Shown here: one piece after another, positions 9,142 through 17,332 of the stretch
Numbering within the stretch: the first letter of the stretch is position 1
Layout of the letters: each line of letters opens with the position of its first letter
Assembly (NCBI GenBank): GCA_021773115.1
Contig: JAJFKS010000006.1
Location: forward strand, 186,001-250,000
Direction of reading: 5' to 3'
Length of the DNA stretch: 64,000 nucleotides
DNA from: Woeseiaceae bacterium
GTDB taxonomy: Bacteria; Pseudomonadota; Gammaproteobacteria; Steroidobacterales; Woeseiaceae
Position numbers and translations under genes: made by a program
Notes under the pieces: model-generated
The model's database searches: none
Told to the model about the DNA's origin: nothing
The model's input: the letters and a program-made list of their open reading frames with translations, nothing else

Positions 9142-9695
9142 TCGAGCTTCCCCAGATTGACGAGCGGAACGTTCGCCGCCTCGTCTGACGACTTTTGGAA
9201 AAACGGTTTCGGCGAGAATTTGAACAAGCCGGCAATCAGGTTGCTCGGCACGGTTTCGGCCATCGTGTTGTAGTCGCGAACCGAACCATTGTAGTAACGC
9301 CGTGCGAATTGCAGGAAATTCTCGGTTTCGACCAACTCGCCTTGCAGGCTCAGGAAATTCTCATTCGCCTTGAGATCGGGATAGCTCTCCGCCAAAGCGA
9401 TGAGTCGATCTAATCCTTCGCTGAGTTTCTCTTCGACGGCACCGCGCGCTTCGACGTCGGCTGTTCGAATCGCTTCACGCCTGAGTTCGGTGATCGACTC
9501 GAGCGTCGCGCGCTCATATTTGGCGTATTGATCCACTGCAGTGACCAGCCGTGGTATCAAATCGTGACGTCGCTGCAACTGCACGTCGATGTCACTCCAT
9601 GCGGTGCGAACCTGATTTCTGCCTGCAACGAGACGATTGTAGAGCACGGCGCCCGCCACGATAATCAGCGCCAGGACCATCAGGACCGTGGTCAT
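9138..9695 (-). CDS. lemA: LemA family protein
   Basis: LemA family protein (185 residues) with one N-terminal TM helix and a cytoplasmic or periplasmic helical bundle. The family blocks [25 protein letters not shown] and [17 protein letters not shown] are clear. The ATG at 9695 places the TM helix at the N-terminus and has GGAG ten bases upstream; a GTG at 9725 would add ten residues. It is translationally coupled to the DUF2207 gene (ATGA overlap). Its biochemical function is not established. Confidence 0.92.
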   Translation of the reverse strand: MTTVLMVLALIIVAGAVLYNRLVAGRNQVRTAWSDIDVQLQRRHDLIPRLVTAVDQYAKYERATLESITELRREAIRTADVEARGAVEEKLSEGLDRLIALAESYPDLKANENFLSLQGELVETENFLQFARRYYNGSVRDYNTMAETVPSNLIAGLFKFSPKPFFQKSSDEAANVPLVNLGKLE

Positions 9696-9759
9696 AGACA
9701 ATGCACTCCGTTTAACCCGGGGCACATCCTATCACTGTCGGAGCGTGAAGCCGCTCCGC

Positions 9760-10899
9760 TTAGTACCAGAAGGAGAAGAACACCTGGAAAATGTCGGCGT
9801 CGAGCTGGTAAAGCGGCTCGCTACCCAGTGGAGCTGCCGCTGTCAGGTCCGAAAAGTCATCGTAGTCAACCTGTAGCATATCGATTGATGCTGTCACGCT
9901 CGCTTTCTTGATGAAGCCCCAGTCGTTGCCGTCATCATTGAGGAATTGGTAGCTGGCCTTGAGCTTGAAGGTATAACTCGTCAGCGGGCTGAGCTCCTTG
10001 TCACGACCGCGAAAGTTGGTTGCCTCGGAACGCGAAAAAATATCGCGATAGAAATGCGCGCCCGTCTGGTTGTGGTAGCGGAATTTTCCCGTGAATGTGA
10101 AATCACGCCATGGGTGAATGTAGGTCAGCGCCGCCGTGTGGCCTTCGATATCCCAGGTGTCGATAAAGTAGCGGTACTCGCCTTCGATGGCAGCCCGATA
10201 GGGAAGGAAGTAGCGTGCACGCAAACCGACAGCATTGCTGGTTCGCGTATTGGGATAAAGCTCGGGCTCGTAGCTGTAACCCAGCGCACTGCCTTCGTCA
10301 CGATAACGCACCGAACGATAAGGGTTATTCAGCAAGCCCTCGTCTGTCGCTGTTTCGAAATTGAGTGTCGAAATGAGATTCTTGGTCAGAATTTGTGTAA
10401 GACCCAGACTGTAGGTTTGCTTGTCGAGCGGCCGTTCAAAGGACAGATCATCCGAACGACCAACAACATCGTCACCCAGCGCATAGCCAAGGGTCAGCGT
10501 TGTCAGGTCGCCAAACATGTCCTGGCTCACCGAAAAGCTGACAGTACTTGCGTCGTAGTCGGATTCGACACTGCTGGCATAATTCACGCGCATGGTCGTA
10601 TTGCCGCGCAGGTAGTCCACGCCGAGTGACCATTGCTTGCGTTCCTCTTTGTACGGACTGGCTGTCGTTATGACGTCAATTGATGCCGAACTCACCATGT
10701 CGACGTAGTAGTTGCCGACGACCGACAGACTCTTGCCGACTTTTTTTCGAACCAGAATCGACGGGCCGTCAATCGAAACACCGCCACCGTCGTAAAGGTG
10801 ATAAAGAACGTCAGCGCGATCCTCGGGGAGCACACCGGCAAGCGCGTGGCTACTCGCGGCGAGCAGCAGGGTAAGGATGGAAAGGCGTCTTGGATTCAT
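9760..10899 (-). CDS. DUF3570 outer-membrane protein
   Basis: DUF3570 family protein (379 residues). A signal peptide ends at SHALA (residues 17-21), followed by alternating polar/apolar strands and a terminal aromatic residue (SFWY), typical of an outer-membrane beta-barrel. Blocks such as YKEERKQWSLGVDYLRG fit DUF3570. It is 23 bases downstream of the DUF4266 gene. In other Proteobacteria these two families often travel with ApbE and a thioredoxin-like protein, neither of which is present here. The role is unknown. Confidence 0.85.
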   Translation of the reverse strand: MNPRRLSILTLLLAASSHALAGVLPEDRADVLYHLYDGGGVSIDGPSILVRKKVGKSLSVVGNYYVDMVSSASIDVITTASPYKEERKQWSLGVDYLRGNTTMRVNYASSVESDYDASTVSFSVSQDMFGDLTTLTLGYALGDDVVGRSDDLSFERPLDKQTYSLGLTQILTKNLISTLNFETATDEGLLNNPYRSVRYRDEGSALGYSYEPELYPNTRTSNAVGLRARYFLPYRAAIEGEYRYFIDTWDIEGHTAALTYIHPWRDFTFTGKFRYHNQTGAHFYRDIFSRSEATNFRGRDKELSPLTSYTFKLKASYQFLNDDGNDWGFIKKASVTASIDMLQVDYDDFSDLTAAAPLGSEPLYQLDADIFQVFFSFWY

Positions 10900-10922
10900 C
10901 GTCAGATAGTTCGGGTTGAGCG

Positions 10923-11159
10923 CTAGTTGCAGCCGCAGCCGCCACCGGCCGCGCCTTCACCGCCACGAGCGCCCTCGCGGGCTTCGTAGACGTGCTGCAT
11001 GTAGGCCGTCGATACCGCGTCGGAATCCAGCGCCATGATCGGATCGGCCAGCTTGTCGCGTTCGTAGGGCTTTACCCATGGCTCAATGCCGCTGCAGCCG
11101 GAAAGGCTCGCCAGTAACAACAGCGGCAGCAAAAATCGTCCAGATGTCAGGTATCTCAT
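10923..11159 (-). CDS. DUF4266 small lipoprotein with Cys/Gly-rich tail
   Basis: Small lipoprotein (78 residues). Signal peptide with lipobox LSGC (Cys at 22), a conserved DUF4266 core (WVKPYERDKLADPIM), and a Gly/Cys-rich end (GGGCGCN). This strongly matches DUF4266, whose members sit next to DUF3570. The C-terminal cysteines could bind metal or take part in disulfide chemistry, but nothing shows this directly. Confidence 0.85.
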   Translation of the reverse strand: MRYLTSGRFLLPLLLLASLSGCSGIEPWVKPYERDKLADPIMALDSDAVSTAYMQHVYEAREGARGGEGAAGGGCGCN

Positions 11160-11226
11160 CGTGCCTGTCCTAAATTTGATAACGCCACTTTAGCGCCGCC
11201 TCCGGTCTTGAACCGTGACCGCTGCC

Positions 11227-11907
11227 TCAGAAGAACACCGTGAGGCCGAGGTGGCCCTCAAGATTGTGAGCTGTCTTCTCTTCGCCCAGTAGATCGATAT
11301 CGAATAAGTGATCGCGGAAATCGAGATGCAGGGCGATAGAGTCGGTTAGTAGAAATCGATAGCCGGCACCAACATTCACTGTGAATCGGTCGTCACCAGC
11401 GAAGCGTGTCGAACCCAGGCCAGCAATCAAATACAGGTTGGTGTTATAAGCCCGGCCCTCACCGATGAAGACTTCACCGGGCAGAATGTTGTAGCCGAGA
11501 TTCAAGTTGTAATACGTTAGCGTACGTTCGCTGTCGGAAATCAGTCGTGCGCCACCGGACAGAACTTCAAAACTCGTCAGGCCACCCTCCGACTGCCCGA
11601 CCGTGCCTTCAACGAAGAATCCTTCGGTGATGTGATAGGCAAGACGAACACCGTAGGATACATCGCTGCCGAAGTCCTCGATCGCCATGATGCCTGCATA
11701 GGCACCAATCTCGAAGTCCTCACGATCAATCGCGGGTTCCTTGATTTCGCGTCGTTCAACCTGTGGATCGATCACCTGACCAGGTCGTTCGGCCGACGGC
11801 GGCGGAGCCTCTTCCTGGCCAAAGCCGAAAAGGTTTTTGGTTGCTGCACAACCGGGCAAGCCCAGGATTGCAACAACTAGAAAAAGAACGCGAAACCGAC
11901 TTTCCAT
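11227..11907 (-). CDS. Outer-membrane beta-barrel lipoprotein
   Basis: 226 residues. Lipoprotein signal (LPGC, Cys at 20), a proline-rich linker (residues 33-60), then an eight-strand-like barrel ending in Phe (LGLTVFF). Similar to the 'outer membrane beta-barrel domain' family. It starts 31 bases before the stop of the upstream SH3/barrel gene, and both proteins have the same barrel type, so they are probably paralogues acting together. Confidence 0.78.
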   Translation of the reverse strand: MESRFRVLFLVVAILGLPGCAATKNLFGFGQEEAPPPSAERPGQVIDPQVERREIKEPAIDREDFEIGAYAGIMAIEDFGSDVSYGVRLAYHITEGFFVEGTVGQSEGGLTSFEVLSGGARLISDSERTLTYYNLNLGYNILPGEVFIGEGRAYNTNLYLIAGLGSTRFAGDDRFTVNVGAGYRFLLTDSIALHLDFRDHLFDIDLLGEEKTAHNLEGHLGLTVFF

Positions 11908-12617
11908 TCTTCTACTTCCTCATTTTCATCACGGCTCGTGAAAACCACGTAGCTCTTGTATTCGGCTCGCAACAGGAATCGTCGCGTCGCATATATCCGG
12001 AAGCCGCCGCCGACGTGACCAATCTGGTCGGTACGGTCCTCGCCCTGGATAATCGTTGACTTCGGCTCGGTATGGATGGCACCGGCACCGAGAGTGAAGA
12101 ATGGCGAGAAGCGCCACTCCGGAAACGCCTCATGCACGACATTCACACTGCCCATCCAGCCATTCGAAAAATTGCCAAGAATCTGCGAACCCCAAAGCTC
12201 GATTGAAATATTGGGGTTCAGCGAATAGCTACCGTACAGGGAAATAATGTTCGCGCCGCCGAAGTCTCCGGCCAGCAAACCGCCTTCCCAGCGCGCATTT
12301 GTGAAATCTTCCAGCCCGGTCTTTTCGAAACTCACGGCACTGCCGTCGGGCTTCAGGGTCAACTCCATCTGCGCGCGTTCGACCCAGCCCTGCTTGCCGT
12401 TGGCGGCTCGGACCTGGTACCACTCAGTTCGCTGCATGAGAACGTCTACCGACTCGCCGCGATCCACGACATTGAAAATGGGATAGCCGCGCCCGGGCCC
12501 GGTGCGCATCTCAAGATACGGATCGGCAACCGTTACCGTTTGATAATCATCGGCGGCGTAGCCCGGCGCTGCGAGAAATAACTGCAGTACGACAGCGACC
12601 AGGCATCCGAGCCAAAT
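11877..12617 (-). CDS. SH3-domain plus outer-membrane beta-barrel protein, start uncertain
   Basis: About 247 residues. A hydrophobic leader (IWLGCLVAVVLQLFLAAPGYA) is followed by a bacterial SH3 domain (EMRTGPGRGYPIFNVVDRGESV...WYQVRAANGKQGWV) and a barrel ending in FAFFF. The frame has no ATG, GTG or TTG between the stop of the upstream gene and the leader. The most natural start is an ATT at 12617, five bases after that stop; a TTG well inside the upstream gene is less credible. Either a rare initiation codon or a sequence error is possible. SH3 plus barrel suggests a link between peptidoglycan and the outer membrane. Confidence 0.75.
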   Translation of the reverse strand: MWLGCLVAVVLQLFLAAPGYAADDYQTVTVADPYLEMRTGPGRGYPIFNVVDRGESVDVLMQRTEWYQVRAANGKQGWVERAQMELTLKPDGSAVSFEKTGLEDFTNARWEGGLLAGDFGGANIISLYGSYSLNPNISIELWGSQILGNFSNGWMGSVNVVHEAFPEWRFSPFFTLGAGAIHTEPKSTIIQGEDRTDQIGHVGGGFRIYATRRFLLRAEYKSYVVFTSRDENEEVEEWKVGFAFFF

Positions 12618-12621
12618 GCGA

Positions 12622-15393
12622 TTAGTTGGCTGGGGCGTCGAATGGATTGTTGTAATACTGCGCTCCGATATCCAGCCACTCCGCGACGAGCCGCTGTTCC
12701 GCTCGGGACAAAATATCGAAGTGCACAGAATCGTTAGGATCGTTGAATCGGTCAAAGAAATCGCTCGAGGCCCTTGCGCCGCCAATTGATGCTGGTGAGG
12801 GTATGGGAATCGTCACAAGAATATCGTTTCCATCCGCATCCTGGCCGATCACCTGGGTCGCATCCACCAGCGCGCCGTTTTCTACAACCTGAAGGTTATC
12901 AGTAACTAACAGCTCGCGATAGGCGTGGAAGTGATCCGGCTCGTCCGGTGACAGACCGTCTTGCAATTCCAGCTGGCCGGCAGGGACCCTGACAGAGTTA
13001 TCCGCAGGATCAACCGGTGTATGGCAGTTCAGGCAATTGTTGCTAACCGGATTTCCATTGGCATCCTGCACAGGTACTTCCGGCGTCGTCGGATCGGCAT
13101 CGTCATCGAAGGTAACAATCCGCGGTTCATTCCACATTGGATGAATGACGGTTTCGTAGTTAATTACGCTGCGGCAATTCCACTGCCAGTCGGCCTGGCA
13201 GGAAAGCGTCGTCGGCGATGGTGTCGTCAGGTCCGTGTACAGGTAGTCGATATCCAGGTTATTCGCACGTATCACCGGATCTGCAGTCCAGACATCGCGG
13301 TAAATGACGTTCATTGACGGCTCGATGGACGAACAGCCATCCGTCGAACAGGTGATGTTGGCGCGAACCTCGGCCATGGTCTCGCCAACATTGCCGACGA
13401 ACCATTGCGGGTCAGTATTTGGGAATGCAACGCCGGCAGTCGGTGCGCCTGCATAGGCGCTGTCAAACGCATCAATACGCCCATGTGAGACACCGCTATT
13501 GGCGTCGTGGCAACCGTTGCACTTGAGCTCCTGGCCGGCCGAAAGCGAAATCCAGCTCTGGTGGCGCTGCGTGATGCGCATGCCGTTTTCATCCAGCACA
13601 CTGATCATTAATGCGGCGTTGGCCGGAACTTTCACCACGACTGAGCCATCCGGAGCGATGGGAGCATAGCCGACGATTTCCTTCATGCCGAAAATTGTCG
13701 TGACACCAAATGCGGTATTGTCGATGTCTCGCAAGTCTTCATCCGGCAGCGATACCGCTTTCTCAATGCGCAGGAAGCGCGCAGGTCGATTGGCCGCCGG
13801 AGTCTGCACCGGGTCTGCCAGCACGGCAGGGTCGATACCAGGCAGAATCGTGCCATCGAAGTCGTATACATTTCGGATATTCAGGATGGCCTCGCCATTG
13901 TCGACCATGGTCGTGTCGAGCGTTGAATCGTTCGTACCATCAGGAATCACTGTCGGTGTCGGGCGCGGGTCGGCCGACACAATTTCGGTAAACATGAAGC
14001 CCTCTTCACCGGCAACAATAGGCAGTTGCGTATCGTTGCGCGGATCGTAGATCCAGATGCCGTACAACGGCGGCGCAACAAGGAACTCGCCCAGCGCCGG
14101 CGTGACGACGTTGTTGGGATCAATCACCAGCACATTCGCCAGGTTCGCCGGTGTACAGGCAACGATTCGCTCATCGATGGTATTGGGATCACCGTCGTCC
14201 GGCAGAATTTCAATAAGGCGGCACTGGGTCCAGCTGACCATCAGGCGGTTTGTGCCGTCCTGGATCGGGTACACCGAGAAATAGCGGCCGCCCGGCGATG
14301 GACTGCCCGGAACCGTTGATACGTCGTTAACTGTCGCATCTTCCTGCGCCGGCCCGTTCAATACACCGATGTTGTCCTTCGTCGGTTGCGTATTCTCGAG
14401 ATATTGTGGCGTGTCAACAAACAGTAGCTCGCCGCCGCCCTCAGTACCCGTAAACGGTCGTGCAACGACCATGACGCGACCATCTTCCACCTGTCTCGGC
14501 TGCATGAACTGGATCGTCTCGCCGTTGGCACCGGTGTCGTGACTTTGCTGCCCATACAATAATTCAAGGCTCGAACCGTCGGGGTTCATGCGGTACAAGT
14601 TGACAGCGTCATTTGTCTGGTTGTGATCCCATCGACTGAATACGATCTGCCCGTTTTCGAGTACCGACGGATCAAGGTCATGACTCTGGTTAAATGTAAT
14701 CTGCTTGACACCGCTACCGTCGTCATTCATGACATGAATATTGAACGTGAATTCGTTCTGGTCTTCATCCATCGCCGGGAACGCACCTTTGCCCTCATCA
14801 AGCAACAAGGCCTGCGACTGGGTCTGTCGTGTCGATGCGAAAACGATGCGTCCGTCGGGCAGGTACTTCGGCATGATGTCGTGACCAATCTCTGCGGTCA
14901 GGTCCGATGGAATCACACGCTTAAGTTCAGCGGTCTCAAAGGTGTACTGCCAGATGTTCCAGGTTGCGACCTGATCTTCAACATCCACACCTGGTTCAAA
15001 GGGTACGCGCATGGCAAACAACAGCCGGCTGCCGTCGTAGTCAATTTCGACGTCACGGATTGCGGCGAGGCCTTGCGATACGGACTCGGTAATATTAACG
15101 GGTAGTGCGCTGACCGAGGCGCGGTCGCGAAAAAAGAGGTCAGCGCCAAAATCGAAGGTAATCTGCTCTCGCAGGTCCTGCTGCTGGAAAGTGCCATTGC
15201 CATCCACCGGGATCGGCGCCTTGATGTAGGCAATCGGAAAATCGATGATCACCGGGTCGGGGCTCTGACCCGTACCGATTTGCACACCGTCACCCTTGCT
15301 GCAAGCAGCAATCAAGACACTCACCATCGCCAACGCGACCGTCCTGGTCATACGTCCTGCAAGTCCGTTGTTGTGTTGCGATAGCTTGTTCAT
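12622..15393 (-). CDS. Haem-motif lipoprotein with beta-propeller (PD40-like) repeats
   Basis: 923-residue exported lipoprotein (signal with lipobox IAAC). The N-terminal half has TolB/PD40-like repeats (DIMPKYLPDGRIVFASTR, DLDPSVLENGQIVFSRW). The C-terminal half has two haem-binding motifs, CNGCH and CLNCH, plus several isolated Cys; it resembles the hydrazine synthase alpha-subunit-like domain that often accompanies PD40 repeats, without implying that activity. The start at 15393 follows AGGTGAG. It is divergent from the three-gene cytochrome/LamG operon and upstream of the barrel genes. It is probably a surface or periplasmic redox protein of unknown substrate. Confidence 0.8.
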   Translation of the reverse strand: MNKLSQHNNGLAGRMTRTVALAMVSVLIAACSKGDGVQIGTGQSPDPVIIDFPIAYIKAPIPVDGNGTFQQQDLREQITFDFGADLFFRDRASVSALPVNITESVSQGLAAIRDVEIDYDGSRLLFAMRVPFEPGVDVEDQVATWNIWQYTFETAELKRVIPSDLTAEIGHDIMPKYLPDGRIVFASTRQTQSQALLLDEGKGAFPAMDEDQNEFTFNIHVMNDDGSGVKQITFNQSHDLDPSVLENGQIVFSRWDHNQTNDAVNLYRMNPDGSSLELLYGQQSHDTGANGETIQFMQPRQVEDGRVMVVARPFTGTEGGGELLFVDTPQYLENTQPTKDNIGVLNGPAQEDATVNDVSTVPGSPSPGGRYFSVYPIQDGTNRLMVSWTQCRLIEILPDDGDPNTIDERIVACTPANLANVLVIDPNNVVTPALGEFLVAPPLYGIWIYDPRNDTQLPIVAGEEGFMFTEIVSADPRPTPTVIPDGTNDSTLDTTMVDNGEAILNIRNVYDFDGTILPGIDPAVLADPVQTPAANRPARFLRIEKAVSLPDEDLRDIDNTAFGVTTIFGMKEIVGYAPIAPDGSVVVKVPANAALMISVLDENGMRITQRHQSWISLSAGQELKCNGCHDANSGVSHGRIDAFDSAYAGAPTAGVAFPNTDPQWFVGNVGETMAEVRANITCSTDGCSSIEPSMNVIYRDVWTADPVIRANNLDIDYLYTDLTTPSPTTLSCQADWQWNCRSVINYETVIHPMWNEPRIVTFDDDADPTTPEVPVQDANGNPVSNNCLNCHTPVDPADNSVRVPAGQLELQDGLSPDEPDHFHAYRELLVTDNLQVVENGALVDATQVIGQDADGNDILVTIPIPSPASIGGARASSDFFDRFNDPNDSVHFDILSRAEQRLVAEWLDIGAQYYNNPFDAPAN

Positions 15394-15549
15394 GCTCTCA
15401 CCTCGGGTCATCGTGGCAGGGTACGACGCTAAGTCACTGACATACCGTTAACGCGATCACAAACCACCAAAGTACGCCGCACCGCCGGTACGCCACTAAA
15501 TCGAATCTTTGTGTAATTATAAGAGAGGCTGTCAACACGATGTAATGTC

Positions 15550-15840
15550 TCAAAAGCACGACAGACACCAACAGATCGGTATTTTTTCGATCTCACAATG
15601 AGTACGTCTATCGCTTTGCGATTCGGTTCCCAACGTCAAAAACCGCGCGAGAAAATTTGTTGTTTCGAAGCCGCAGTGAGACAGCACATGAGCTTTGCCT
15701 TGTTCTGCAATGTTGTTAGGACTTGCCACAAGCTGCCCACGCTGTCTCCCTTCGGAGACAGTTGCGCGTCCCTTCAGAATCAGTAGCTTATCCAACACAC
15801 TGACGATAGCTGTGCGGTCTTGCCGACAGTGCTTTGACAT
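15550..15840 (-). CDS. Possible small hypothetical protein
   Basis: A 96-codon frame whose ATG is preceded by GGGAGGT at seven-base spacing, stronger than the ribosome binding sites of most real genes here. The product is unrecognised: a basic/polar body and a short hydrophobic Cys-rich end (ICWCLSC). A short palindrome (CGGCT/AGCCG) overlaps the region just upstream of the ribosome binding site. It could be a small protein, a leader peptide or chance; codon usage could not be measured here. Confidence 0.3.
   Translation of the reverse strand: MSKHCRQDRTAIVSVLDKLLILKGRATVSEGRQRGQLVASPNNIAEQGKAHVLSHCGFETTNFLARFLTLGTESQSDRRTHCEIEKIPICWCLSCF
15742..15761. other. Perfect 8-bp hairpin
   Basis: Arms 15742-15749 and 15754-15761 pair perfectly around a four-base loop (CTTC). 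There is no adjoining T-run, so it is not a typical Rho-independent terminator. It lies inside the small open frame 15550-15840. Confidence 0.5.
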
Positions 15841-16090
15841 AGTGTGACCTCCCGGCTTCAGCCGCTAAATACCTTAAATCTTTGTTTTATAAACACTTTT
15901 TCTAGGACGCCAGGGTCCTTGTCGAGACTGGCACAGCACTTGCTTTAAGGTTTACGGGTATTGAGAAAACCCGGCAGTCCACAAAAAAACATATGAATGG
16001 ACTGTGAGTGTATTCACGGAGATCCATCGACAAGTTTGGCAAGCTTCGCCCGCCAAGCTCAATAAATTACGACACACGAGCAGAAACGAT

Positions 16091-17320
16091 ATGAATAACA
16101 GGATGTGGAAAAAACACATGGACGACGTTTTTGGAATCTTGTCTCGCTTCACATTGGCAGGACTGCTCTGTGCCGCTTTCGCACTGTCTGCGAATGCCGG
16201 ACCCAGAGAACAAGCCAAACTGATCTATGACCGAATCGCCGGCGTACCGCCCAGTGCGGCTGTTATGGCAGATATTGAAAGCGCGATGCAGGGCACGAAC
16301 CCGCAGTGCGCGACTTACGGCGCCGGAATCACAGGTGCACAGTGCGTCGCGTATATCGCGATGGACAACAAGGATTTCTACAACGTCACATTGAAGAACT
16401 TTGCGGCCCCGTGGACAAACCGTGATCAGTCAGTCTTCGTACCTTTAAATGACTATATCGCAACGGTCATCGGCATGATTCGTGACGATATCCCGTTCAA
16501 TGAATTGCTGTCTCGCGACATTACTTATATCGGTCGTACAGGTGTCGTGCCGGCCGGACCATCTGCGAACAACAACACCCATTATGAGCAACTTGAATCG
16601 AACAACATCAACCTGCGCGATGAGCTGCTTGTCGCGTCGCAATCGTCTGTCAACGGTATTCCATCCACCGCTACCGCCGGAATCATGACCTCGCGCGCCG
16701 CATCGGAAGCCTTCTTCGTCGCTGGCACCAATCGCGCGATGTTCCGCTTCACACTGTTAAACCATCTCTGCAATGACATGGAGCAGATGCACGACCCGGC
16801 CCTGACGCCGGATCGCATTCGCCAGGACGTGAGCCGCAGCCCCGGTGGCGACAGTCGCCTGTATTTGAACAATTGTATTGGTTGCCACACCGGCATGGAT
16901 CCAATGACGCAGGCTTTCGCCTACTACAACTATGACGAGGCCAGTGGTGCCCTTGAATACACCCAGGGCAACGTACAGCCCAAATATTTCAACAACGACC
17001 TCAATTTCCCGCCAGGCTACCGCACACCGGATGATAGCTGGAGCAACTACTGGCGACGCGGCCAAAACGCCTACCTTGGCTTCGATGCCGCATTGCCCGG
17101 CGAAGGTCAGGGCGCGAAATCACTGGGCGAAGAGCTTGGCAATAGTTATGCCTTTGCGGCCTGCCAGGTGAAGAAAGTGTTCCGCGCCGTTTGCCTGCGC
17201 GCTCCGGAAAACGCCAACGACCGCTCTGAGGTCGATAATATTATTTCAACGTTTCGTAGCAGCGGCTTCAACATGAAGCGGGTATTTGCAGCTACGGCCG
17301 TTCACTGCATGGGCCAGTAG
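16091..17320 (+). CDS. Exported cytochrome-like protein (DUF1592/PSD1-like)
   Basis: 409 residues from the ATG at 16091 that places a signal peptide (LLCAAFALSANA) at the N-terminus. A single haem motif CIGCH is followed by TGMDPMTQAFAYYNYD. This arrangement, with an upstream 'ATAGIMTSRA' segment, mirrors the DUF1592/DUF1588/DUF1585 architecture of Planctomycetes and Myxococcota (CxxCHxxxDPxGxAxENFD). It is the first gene of an operon with a LamG haem lipoprotein and a Tat-exported DUF1501-like protein. It is probably periplasmic; the substrate is unknown. Confidence 0.72.
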   Translation: MNNRMWKKHMDDVFGILSRFTLAGLLCAAFALSANAGPREQAKLIYDRIAGVPPSAAVMADIESAMQGTNPQCATYGAGITGAQCVAYIAMDNKDFYNVTLKNFAAPWTNRDQSVFVPLNDYIATVIGMIRDDIPFNELLSRDITYIGRTGVVPAGPSANNNTHYEQLESNNINLRDELLVASQSSVNGIPSTATAGIMTSRAASEAFFVAGTNRAMFRFTLLNHLCNDMEQMHDPALTPDRIRQDVSRSPGGDSRLYLNNCIGCHTGMDPMTQAFAYYNYDEASGALEYTQGNVQPKYFNNDLNFPPGYRTPDDSWSNYWRRGQNAYLGFDAALPGEGQGAKSLGEELGNSYAFAACQVKKVFRAVCLRAPENANDRSEVDNIISTFRSSGFNMKRVFAATAVHCMGQ

Positions 17321-17332
17321 GGAGACATGATA

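Larger units (their letters stand above)
15394..16090. other. 700-base divergent intergenic region
   Basis: Region between the start codons of two divergent operons for haem-motif proteins. It is AT-rich near both ends and must contain both promoters, but no clear -35/-10 pair stands out. It holds one small open frame with a good ribosome binding site (15550-15840, listed separately) and a perfect hairpin at 15742-15761. No known riboswitch or operator was recognised. Confidence 0.6.

Noticed and set aside
11877..12785. Longer N-terminal version of the SH3/barrel protein starting at a TTG at 12785
   Set aside because: It would add about 56 unrelated residues before the signal peptide, all within the upstream gene.
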